Below are positions 1-5,373 of a stretch of DNA of 5,496 nucleotides, piece after piece. Source of the stretch: Bacteroidales bacterium (GTDB lineage: Bacteria; Bacteroidota; Bacteroidia; Bacteroidales; UBA932). The notes below the pieces were generated by a model that was given only the letters and a program-made list of their open reading frames with translations, was not told where the DNA came from and did no database searches. A program made the position numbers and the translations under genes. Within the stretch, counting starts at the first letter, position 1. Each line of letters opens with the position of its first letter. The stretch lies in assembly GCA_017478685.1 (NCBI GenBank), contig JAFVDC010000089.1:1-5496 (forward strand), in the 5' to 3' direction.

Positions 1-10
1 ATAAAAGTTG

Positions 11-91
11 TGGGAGGTGGTGGACTCGAACCACCGAACCCTGAGGGAGCGGATTTACAGTCCGCCGCAATTGCCACTATGCGAACCTCCC
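11..91 (-). tRNA. tRNA-Tyr, anticodon GUA
   Basis: Read on the minus strand this is an 81-nt class II tRNA. The acceptor arms GGGAGGT and ACCTCCC pair perfectly with discriminator A. The anticodon stem GCGGA/TCCGC closes a CTGTAAA loop with anticodon GTA. A long variable arm of about 13 nt (CCC-TCA-GGG hairpin) and a T arm GGTGG-TTCGAGT-CCACC follow. The long variable arm together with GTA identifies tyrosine. The CCA end is not encoded: the bases after the discriminator read CAA. It lies 39 nt downstream of tRNA-Thr and is probably processed from the same transcript. Confidence 0.97.
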
Positions 92-130
92 AATAATTAA
101 GCTTTACAATATGTCAAAGCCCCTTTTTTG

Positions 131-204
131 AGCCGATAGAGGGATTCGAACCCACGACCCCGAGATTACAAATCACGTGCTCTGGCCAACTGAGCTATAT
201 CGGC
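131..204 (-). tRNA. tRNA-Thr, anticodon UGU
   Basis: Read on the minus strand this is a 74-nt tRNA. The acceptor arms GCCGATA and TATCGGC pair perfectly with discriminator T. The D stem is GCTC/GAGC, the anticodon loop TTTGTAA carries TGT (threonine, ACA and related codons), and the T loop is TTCGAAT. CCA is not encoded. Two stems each carry one U-U opposition: U29-U41 in the anticodon stem (CGTGA/TCTCG) and U50-U64 in the T stem (GTGGG/CCCTC). The rest of the fold is canonical. It is the promoter-proximal member of the Thr-Tyr pair; the promoter ends about 32 nt upstream of its 5' end. Confidence 0.96.
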
Positions 205-235
205 GATAACGAATCCTTCATCGCTGAAAGGACTG

Positions 236-267
236 CAAAGGTAGAGACTTTTTTTGAATCTGCCAAA
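236..267 (-). promoter_or_regulatory. Bacteroidota-type promoter of the tRNA-Thr/Tyr transcript
   Basis: On the minus strand a -33 TTTG (264-267) is followed after exactly 20 nt by a -7 box TACCTTTG (236-243), matching the known Bacteroidota TTTG / TAnnTTTG promoter. Initiation is expected near 228-232, giving a leader of roughly 25 nt before the Thr tRNA. The -33 box begins only 5 bp past the dxs stop codon, so there is no room for a dxs terminator between them. Confidence 0.85.
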
Positions 268-272
268 CTTTT

Positions 273-2150
273 TTAAACATTTTTCATCATCTCCCTCAAA
301 AGATCCAGGAGAGATTCGGTATCAAGGCCGCACTCTTCACGCTGGGACTTCTGGGTGTCCTGCACCACAAACCTGTCCGGAATGCCAACTCCCTTTATCA
401 CAGGGGCGTCCGGCATTGCGGCAAAGTATTCGCTTACGGCGCCGTACAGGCCTCCCTTGAGGCAGCCGTCCTCAACAGTAAGGATAGCCTTGTAGCCGGC
501 CACTTCATCCATGATGTCGGGGTCCAGGGGCTTGAGGAAGCGCATGTCATAAACCGCGGGGCCCACCCAGTAATCGGTCTTGTGCCTCCTGGCAGCCTCA
601 AGGGCCCTGTTTGCAACGGGGCCGATTGCCAGCACCGCAACGCCTTTCCCATCCATGAGCTTCTCACCTTTCCCTACGGGGAATGCCTGAGGTTCGGACT
701 TCTCCCACTCCACGCCTTCTGCGGCGCCGCGGGGATAGCGGATGAAAAACGGCCCTCCGGGATACTCCAGGGCAGTGTACATGAGGCGCCTGAGTTCAAG
801 TTCGTTGCGCGGGGCCGAAATCACCGCGCCGGGTATGCTGCGATATGCAGCCATGTCAAACGCTCCGGTGTGGGTGGCGCCGTCCTCCCCTACCAGGCCC
901 GCCCTGTCAAGGCAGATGGTGACAGGAAGGTTCTGAAGCGCAACGTCGTGGATTATGTTGTCGTAGGCTCTCTGGGAGAACGACGAATAGATGTTGCAGA
1001 AAGGTCTGAGCCCGGCGGCGGCAAGGCCGGCGGAGAATGTCACGGCGTGGCCTTCCTCTATGCCGACATCGAAGAACCTGCCCGGGAAGACGTCCTGGAA
1101 GCGGTTCATGCCGCAGCCGCTTGCCATTGCGGGGGTGACGCCCACAACGCGGCTGTCTTTTCGGCCAAGCTCCACAAGCACCTTGCCGAAGATGTCCTGG
1201 TAGCGGTCCGGGGCGTTGACGGTCTTGATGCGGGTGCCGGTGGCGGCGTCGAACTTGCCGGGGGCGTGCCATGTGGTGGGATCTTCTTCTGCGGGGGCAT
1301 AACCCGCACCCTTCTTGGTGTGGATGTGAAGGATCCTGGGACCATGGAGGTCCTTGATGCGGGAAAGGACGGAGACCATCTGGCCGATGTCGTTGCCGTC
1401 CAGAGGGCCGAAGTAGCGGAACCCGAGGGCCTCGAAGAGGGCGCCGCCGCTGCTTCTCACAAGATTTGCCTTGGTGTCCGTGACGCGCCTCTGAATCCAG
1501 TCCCTGAGGCGTCCTTCCCCAAGACGGTTCCAGATGCCGCGCTTCACCCTGTTGTAGGTTTGGGACGTAGTTACCTTGAGGAGGTAGTTGTGGAGGCCGC
1601 CCAGGTTGCCATCTATGGAGATGTCGTTGTCGTTGAGCACCACAAGGATGTCTGACTTGGAACTGCCGGCGTTGTTGAGACCCTCCCAGGCAAGGCCGCC
1701 GGTAAGGGCGCCGTCACCTATTACTGCTACGGACTTGTAGGCGGCTCCGGAAATCTTGGCGGCTTCGGCGTAACCAAGCGCAGCGGAGATGGATGTGGAG
1801 GAGTGGCCGGAGCCGAAGGCGTCGTAGGGGCTTTCGTCCATTTTGGGGAAGCCGCTTATGCCGTCGCGCATGCGATTCTTGCGGAAAAGTTCCCTTCGGC
1901 CTGTGAGGATCTTGTGGGCATAGGCCTGATGCCCCACGTCAAAGACAATCTTGTCCTGGGGCGTATTATAAATATAATGTAAGGCAACTATAAGTTCCAC
2001 GGCACCAAGGCTTGCGCCAAGATGGCCGGGGTTCACGCTGCAGCATTCCACCATATAATCCCTAAGCTCTTTGCACACTTCCGGAAGTTTTCCGCGGGAG
2101 AGCTTGCGAAGATCCTGGGGCGAATCTATCTTTTCCAGCAGTTTATACAT
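273..2150 (-). CDS. dxs: 1-deoxy-D-xylulose-5-phosphate synthase
   Basis: This is a complete 625-aa thiamine-diphosphate enzyme, the usual length for the family. It condenses pyruvate with glyceraldehyde 3-phosphate to give 1-deoxy-D-xylulose 5-phosphate and CO2, the entry step of the cytoplasmic MEP pathway to isoprenoids. Visible landmarks: PGHLGASLG (41-49, active-site His43), DVGHQAYAHKILTGR (71-85), and the ThDP/Mg site GDGALTGGLAWEGLNN (145-160) with LNDNDISID (172-180). The transketolase-like pyrimidine domain has DVGIEEGHAV (361-370), whose Glu366 aligns with the catalytic Glu of E. coli Dxs. Substrate-loop segments DRAGLVGEDGATHTGAFD (415-432) and RYPRG (471-475) are intact, followed by a transketolase C-terminal domain. 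The start is chosen because the N-terminus aligns with known Dxs from its first residues. It lies 36 nt downstream of an MFS gene and just upstream of the tRNA promoter. No frameshift or missing catalytic residue is seen. Confidence 0.98.
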   Translation of the reverse strand: MYKLLEKIDSPQDLRKLSRGKLPEVCKELRDYMVECCSVNPGHLGASLGAVELIVALHYIYNTPQDKIVFDVGHQAYAHKILTGRRELFRKNRMRDGISGFPKMDESPYDAFGSGHSSTSISAALGYAEAAKISGAAYKSVAVIGDGALTGGLAWEGLNNAGSSKSDILVVLNDNDISIDGNLGGLHNYLLKVTTSQTYNRVKRGIWNRLGEGRLRDWIQRRVTDTKANLVRSSGGALFEALGFRYFGPLDGNDIGQMVSVLSRIKDLHGPRILHIHTKKGAGYAPAEEDPTTWHAPGKFDAATGTRIKTVNAPDRYQDIFGKVLVELGRKDSRVVGVTPAMASGCGMNRFQDVFPGRFFDVGIEEGHAVTFSAGLAAAGLRPFCNIYSSFSQRAYDNIIHDVALQNLPVTICLDRAGLVGEDGATHTGAFDMAAYRSIPGAVISAPRNELELRRLMYTALEYPGGPFFIRYPRGAAEGVEWEKSEPQAFPVGKGEKLMDGKGVAVLAIGPVANRALEAARRHKTDYWVGPAVYDMRFLKPLDPDIMDEVAGYKAILTVEDGCLKGGLYGAVSEYFAAMPDAPVIKGVGIPDRFVVQDTQKSQREECGLDTESLLDLLREMMKNV

Positions 2151-2157
2151 AGTTCCG

Positions 2158-2165
2158 CAAAGATA
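2158..2165 (-). promoter_or_regulatory. Probable -7 promoter box of dxs
   Basis: TATCTTTG on the minus strand matches the Bacteroidota -7 consensus exactly and is identical to the box of the ABC gene at 5337-5344. Only 7 nt (CGGAACT) separate it from the dxs ATG, so a transcript started here would have almost no leader. No TTTG is present at the expected -33 spacing; the nearest T-run (GTTTTC, 2179-2184) is too close. The upstream half would overlap the stop codon of the preceding MFS gene. The call therefore rests on the -7 box alone. Confidence 0.45.
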
Positions 2166-2186
2166 GGTATTTTTTGTGGAAAACCG

Positions 2187-3629
2187 CTAGTTGTTAGGTG
2201 CATCCAGCCGCAGTTCCGGGTGGCGGGCTGAAGTCCGGCGGAAGATGACAGCAACGGCAAGGGCGGCTATGCAAAGGCCGAAGAACATGAGCTCCACGGC
2301 GACGGGACCGCCGGCATCGGCCGAATGCGCACCAAGGATATTCCCGGCTATCATCTTGAAGCTGAGAAGCCCAAGGTTCTGCACCCAGTAGATGAGGGCG
2401 AATGTGGTTCCAAGCACCTTGTCCGGGACAATCTTGGGAACGGAGGGCCACAGGGCGGCGGGAACAAGGGAGTAGCCGAAGCCCAGGAACACCATGGCAA
2501 GGTAGCCCCAGAACGGGACTCCGGCAGGTGCGAAGGCAAGGATTGCATGGGCCACAAGCGACAGCACGGCGCCAAGGACCATCCAGCGGGTGCCCTTGCC
2601 GGCCTTGTCCACCATCATGCCGAAAAGCGGCGCGAAGATGACCGTGGAGAAAGGCAGCATGGATACTATCCAGCCTGCCGCCTGCGCGGGAATATCAAAA
2701 CGGGGCACCAGGATTGCTCCGGCAAATTTCTTGAAGGCTATGATGCTGCTGTAGAAAAGTACGCACAGTAGCCCCAGGAGCCAGAAATTCTTGTTGCCAA
2801 GCACACTGAGCACGTCCTTGAAACGGAAAGTGTCTTCGTCTTTCCCCTGATGTTCCTCCAGGGAAGAGGCTTCGGACCGGTACGCTCCTTCGGAGCTATC
2901 CCTCCCAGACAAGTCTGGGCCCCTCCCGTTCACGAAGCCACGGGCGGCTACGCCGTCCGAAGCCTCTTCCCTGGAGGATCTATCACTGCGGGCATCAAGT
3001 GCCACGAAAACGGCCCAGAGAATGAGACCGAGGGCCATCAGGCCCATGCCAACCAGGGCGGGACGGGCGGTTTCGGCCAGGGTGTATACGTGGCCGGGGA
3101 CCTGCTGCACAAGGCGGGGGCTGAGAACCAGCGCGAAGGCTGTCCCAAGGCGCGCTATGGCAAGCTGAAGGCCCATGGCAAGGGCCATCGGCCCTCCCTT
3201 GAACCATTTGGCGATTGAACGCGTGACGGCGGTTCCGGCAATCTCGGAGCCAAGGCCGAAGAGCATGGTGCCGGCATAGGCAAGTTTCAGGGCCGCGGAG
3301 CCGCCCTGAAGCACGGCCCATGTGACCATTCCGGCGCCAAGCACCATCATGCCCACAAACAGGGAGCCGCTGATGCGTACGCCCCACTTGTCAAGAAGGA
3401 TGCCGCCTATTACCAGGCCGCCGAAGACGCACAGCACGCTGTAGCCGCTGGTGTAAAGGCCGTAGCCCGCGGCGTCCCATCCAAGCTGAGTAAGGGAAGG
3501 GTTCTCAAACAGGTAGGAGATGCTGGAGAACATGTCGTCGAAGTAGTACGATGCGAACATCGGCACTACCAAACAGGCCAGCGCTATCCAAGCAGCCGGC
3601 CTGTAAAAGGATTTGCGGGCGGAAGCCAT
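2187..3629 (-). CDS. MFS transporter, MFSD1-like, with enlarged central linker
   Basis: This 480-aa polytopic inner-membrane protein has about 12 hydrophobic segments in two halves. Visible features: TM1 near 11-30; MFS motif A, GGILLDKWGVR (75-85), after TM2; a WFKGGPMALAMG segment (142-153) between TM4 and TM5; and a second-half conserved block AALWPSVPKIVP (391-402) followed by YWVQNLG (414-420). From memory, the WFKG..GLQLAIARLG and ALWP..VP..LGT..QNLGL patterns resemble the MFSD1 branch, whose lysosomal member has been linked to dipeptide transport; the substrate here is unknown. The linker between TM6 and TM7 (about 212-272) is long and rich in Ser, Arg, Gly, Asp and Glu. Residues 218-259 of it are encoded by a palindromic DNA element absent from the upstream paralog. 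The start is 1 nt after the stop of that paralog, so translation is probably coupled. The frame is intact. Confidence 0.93.
   Translation of the reverse strand: MASARKSFYRPAAWIALACLVVPMFASYYFDDMFSSISYLFENPSLTQLGWDAAGYGLYTSGYSVLCVFGGLVIGGILLDKWGVRISGSLFVGMMVLGAGMVTWAVLQGGSAALKLAYAGTMLFGLGSEIAGTAVTRSIAKWFKGGPMALAMGLQLAIARLGTAFALVLSPRLVQQVPGHVYTLAETARPALVGMGLMALGLILWAVFVALDARSDRSSREEASDGVAARGFVNGRGPDLSGRDSSEGAYRSEASSLEEHQGKDEDTFRFKDVLSVLGNKNFWLLGLLCVLFYSSIIAFKKFAGAILVPRFDIPAQAAGWIVSMLPFSTVIFAPLFGMMVDKAGKGTRWMVLGAVLSLVAHAILAFAPAGVPFWGYLAMVFLGFGYSLVPAALWPSVPKIVPDKVLGTTFALIYWVQNLGLLSFKMIAGNILGAHSADAGGPVAVELMFFGLCIAALAVAVIFRRTSARHPELRLDAPNN
2854..2978. repeat. 125-bp palindromic element inside an MFS gene, in frame
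   Basis: The arms 2854-2877 and 2955-2978 are perfect reverse complements over 24 bp, separated by a 77-bp loop. The loop itself contains GCTCC-TTC-GGAGC (2884-2896), CCCAGAC-AA-GTCTGGG (2904-2919), CCCGT/ACGGG (2925-2944) and GGCG-GCTA-CGCC (2943-2954). The central 7-bp hairpin sits close to the midpoint of the whole element. It lies within the coding sequence of the MFS transporter and encodes residues 218-259 without a stop. No T-run follows an arm, so it is not a typical intrinsic terminator. No convincing target-site duplication is seen at the edges. Interpretation as a MITE-like or REP-like insertion is inference; the symmetry is directly visible. Confidence 0.85.
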
Positions 3630-3630
3630 A

Positions 3631-5070
3631 TTACTGTTCCGCTTTCACGATATTAGGCTCTTCAAGGCCGAGGTGCTTCTTTGCATCCAGGGCTTTGAGG
3701 TATACAGCCACGATGAGGGCCAGGATTCCGAATCCGGCGAAGATGATGAGCGGAATGGTATAATTGTAAGGAATGAATTCCGCACCGGCCTGCTGGGCAG
3801 CAATGACTGCCGGATTGTTTGCGTTTGCACTCTGAAGGACAGAACCTATGAGAAGGGGCACAAAGCACAGGCCGATATTCTGCACCCAGAAAATGAGATT
3901 GTAGGCGCTGCCAAGGATTTTCTCGGGGATGATCTTGGGAACTGAAGGCCACAGGGCGGCAGGAACAAGCGCGAAGCTGATACCCAGGATGACGATTGTG
4001 GAGTATGCAAGGAACTTGCTGTGCGTTGCAGGAAGCGCGAATGCAAAAATCAGGTGGCAGGCGATAAGGAGCAGCGAACCCCAGATGAGCATGGTTGCGC
4101 CCTTTCCTTTGTGGTCCAGGAATGCACCCAGGAAAGGAGTGACGATGGCGGCGCCGATAGGGAACCAGCGGAAGATGTTGGCCGCCTGCTGAGGGGTCAT
4201 GTCTCCGATATTGCACTGCAGCATGTTGGCGCCGTAGCGCTGGAACGGGAATATGGCGCTGTAATAGAGCACGCAGAGGATGGCAACCGTCCAGAAGCTC
4301 TTGCTGGAGAACACCTTTCCAAGGTCGCTGATGTGGAATTCGTCCTCTGGATTGCGCTCTTCCTTGGCCTTGACAAGGCCGGCGTCAATAAGCTGGGTAT
4401 CGAACTTCCTGTCCATGAAGCTGAATACAATCCAGTTGATTACACCGACAAGAAGGAGCACGGTGCAGAAGCCCACCGGGGCTGCGATTGTGCCAAGTTT
4501 GGCTGCGATTGCGGGGGAGATGCTGAAGATTGCGAACACGCCCACGCGTGCGATGGCCATCTCAATGCCCATTGCAAGGGCCATTTCCTTGCCCTTGAAC
4601 CAGTTGGCAATGGCCTTTGACACCGTGGTGCCCGCCATTTCGCAGCCGCACCCGAACATCATGAATCCAAGGCAGGCGAGCTTGGCGCTGCCGGGAAGGT
4701 CTGTCCACCATGTACCAAGCCATGCGTTGAAAGCCGTGGTCTGGAACCAGTCCGATACTGCTATGTATTTGATTGCGGCGCCGCAGAACATTAGGCTGGA
4801 AGAGAGTATGCCGGTGAACCGCACGCCCATCTTGTCCAGGATGATGCCGGCCAGGATAAGGAAGCCGCACACGTTGAGGATGTACTCGGAGGCGGCGTAT
4901 GTGCCGAACACGTGGGGCGTCCAGCCCCTCTGCTGCTCCACAAGGCTCTGGAGCGGGCTCATTACATCTACGAACATGTAGCCGAAGAACATGGCCAGGG
5001 CAACCAGTATGAGTGCCGACCAACGGGCTACGGGATTGTCGTTCAGGAGTTTGTACACTTTTTCTGACAT
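3631..5070 (-). CDS. MFS transporter, MFSD1-like, first of a tandem pair
   Basis: This 479-aa inner-membrane transporter is a clear paralog of the next gene. Shared blocks include AGIILDKMGVR (74-84, MFS motif A), CEMAGTTVSKAIANWFKGKEM (143-163), MALAMGIEMAIARVG (163-177), VPAALWPSVPKIIPEKILGS (369-388) and WVQNIGL (395-401). About 12 transmembrane segments are apparent, with a charged linker between TM6 and TM7 at about 219-255 that lacks the palindromic insert of its partner. I place the start at the ATG at 5068-5070 (MSEKVYKLLNDN). The frame stays open to 5169, but the extra 33 residues are Lys-rich, unlike a conserved MFS N-terminus, and come from AT-rich DNA that looks like promoter sequence. 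The stop overlaps nothing but is only 1 nt from the next ATG. Substrate cannot be read from sequence; a peptide or other small solute is possible by the MFSD1 resemblance. Confidence 0.92.
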   Translation of the reverse strand: MSEKVYKLLNDNPVARWSALILVALAMFFGYMFVDVMSPLQSLVEQQRGWTPHVFGTYAASEYILNVCGFLILAGIILDKMGVRFTGILSSSLMFCGAAIKYIAVSDWFQTTAFNAWLGTWWTDLPGSAKLACLGFMMFGCGCEMAGTTVSKAIANWFKGKEMALAMGIEMAIARVGVFAIFSISPAIAAKLGTIAAPVGFCTVLLLVGVINWIVFSFMDRKFDTQLIDAGLVKAKEERNPEDEFHISDLGKVFSSKSFWTVAILCVLYYSAIFPFQRYGANMLQCNIGDMTPQQAANIFRWFPIGAAIVTPFLGAFLDHKGKGATMLIWGSLLLIACHLIFAFALPATHSKFLAYSTIVILGISFALVPAALWPSVPKIIPEKILGSAYNLIFWVQNIGLCFVPLLIGSVLQSANANNPAVIAAQQAGAEFIPYNYTIPLIIFAGFGILALIVAVYLKALDAKKHLGLEEPNIVKAEQ

Positions 5071-5099
5071 TTTCAGTAGCTTTTTTGTTTTACGAGGTG

Positions 5100-5107
5100 T
5101 AAAAATA
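5100..5107 (-). promoter_or_regulatory. Weak candidate -7 box for the MFS pair
   Basis: TATTTTTA on the minus strand fits TAnnTTT but has A instead of the final G. It lies 29 nt upstream of the chosen MFS start at 5070, the same distance as between the ABC promoter and its ATG. No TTTG occurs about 20 nt further upstream, so this is only a tentative site. Confidence 0.25.
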
Positions 5108-5177
5108 GTGATTTTTTGCGGAATAATCTTATTCGCCAACTCTTTTCCCTCATTTTTGCCCTTTCCCAATTAACATT

Positions 5178-5269
5178 CGGCCACAAAAAACGTCATAAAC
5201 GTGGACGGAGCCGCCAAAATCTCCGGCCCGGCCACAAAAAACGCCATAAACGTGGACGGAGCCGGCAAA
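5178..5269. repeat. Two-copy 41-bp direct repeat, period 51 bp
   Basis: Copies at 5178-5218 and 5229-5269 match at 39 of 41 positions; the differences are 5193 T versus 5244 C and 5214 C versus 5265 G. Ten bases (5219-5228) lie between them. Each copy starts CGGCCACAAAAAACG and contains CATAAACGTGGACGGAGCCG. On the minus strand each contains two ACGTTT-like or GCGTTT-like hexamers 9 bp apart. The repeat lies just upstream of the ABC promoter and could be a regulator binding site or part of a dispersed intergenic repeat. Two copies without uniform spacers of CRISPR size rule against a CRISPR call. Confidence 0.85.
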
Positions 5270-5292
5270 TCATGGTTCCGCGTAGCGCATTG

Positions 5293-5305
5293 GCAAAGAT
5301 TTTGC
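5293..5305. promoter_or_regulatory. Short palindrome upstream of the ABC promoter
   Basis: GCAAA-GAT-TTTGC is a perfect 5-bp inverted repeat with a 3-bp centre. It ends 7 bp before the -33 box at 5313. It could be an operator half-site pair, but a palindrome this short may arise by chance in AT-rich DNA. Confidence 0.25.
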
Positions 5306-5312
5306 AAAAATG

Positions 5313-5344
5313 TTTGGCGGTTTGAAAAAACCGTGATATCTTTG
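5313..5344 (+). promoter_or_regulatory. Bacteroidota-type promoter of the ABC transporter gene
   Basis: A -33 TTTG (5313-5316), a 20-nt spacer and a -7 TATCTTTG (5337-5344) match the Bacteroidota consensus. The spacing is identical to the tRNA promoter at 236-267. The 29 nt from the -7 box to the ATG leave a short leader of about 25 nt without a Shine-Dalgarno sequence, which is normal in this phylum. Confidence 0.85.
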
Positions 5345-5373
5345 CAGTGTAATAGAATACTAATACAGCAGAA

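Larger units (their letters stand above)
5071..5373. other. Divergent intergenic region between MFS and ABC genes
   Basis: This 303-bp stretch separates the leftward MFS gene from the rightward ABC gene. The left part (5071-5177) is AT-rich and should hold the MFS promoter. The only candidate I see is a weak -7-like TATTTTTA on the minus strand (5100-5107) with no clear -33 partner. The middle (5178-5269) holds two copies of a 41-bp direct repeat. The right part holds a short palindrome (5293-5305) and the ABC promoter. I see no convincing protein or RNA gene. Confidence 0.75.

Noticed and set aside
582..1655. 357-aa open frame on the plus strand opposite dxs
   Set aside because: It lies wholly antisense to an intact dxs with all catalytic motifs. 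Its translation has no recognisable domain and is explained by the codon bias of GC-rich dxs.
2854..2978. Intrinsic terminator inside the MFS gene
   Set aside because: The hairpin arms are not followed by a T-run on either strand, the loop is 77 nt, and the reading frame continues through conserved TM7-TM12.
4021..4981. Overlapping 199-aa and 233-aa plus-strand frames opposite the upstream MFS gene
   Set aside because: Both are antisense shadows of a well-supported membrane protein; they have no family resemblance or plausible promoter.
5071..5169. 33-residue N-terminal extension of the upstream MFS gene
   Set aside because: The extension is Lys-rich and unlike an MFS N-terminus, and its DNA is AT-rich intergenic sequence. 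The ATG at 5070 gives a 479-aa protein matching its 480-aa paralog.
5178..5269. CRISPR array
   Set aside because: There are only two repeats of 41 bp with a 10-bp gap, no spacer-sized unique sequence and no cas genes in the window.
5321..5324. TTTG as -33 box of the ABC promoter
   Set aside because: It is only 12 nt from the -7 box; the TTTG at 5313-5316 has the correct 20-nt spacing.
5116..5325. 69-aa frame with a Lys/Arg-rich 17-residue repeat (GHKKRHKRGRSRQ twice)
   Set aside because: The repetition comes from the 51-bp DNA repeat, whose period happens to be a multiple of three. There is no promoter at the right distance, and the frame runs from the MFS upstream region into the ABC promoter.
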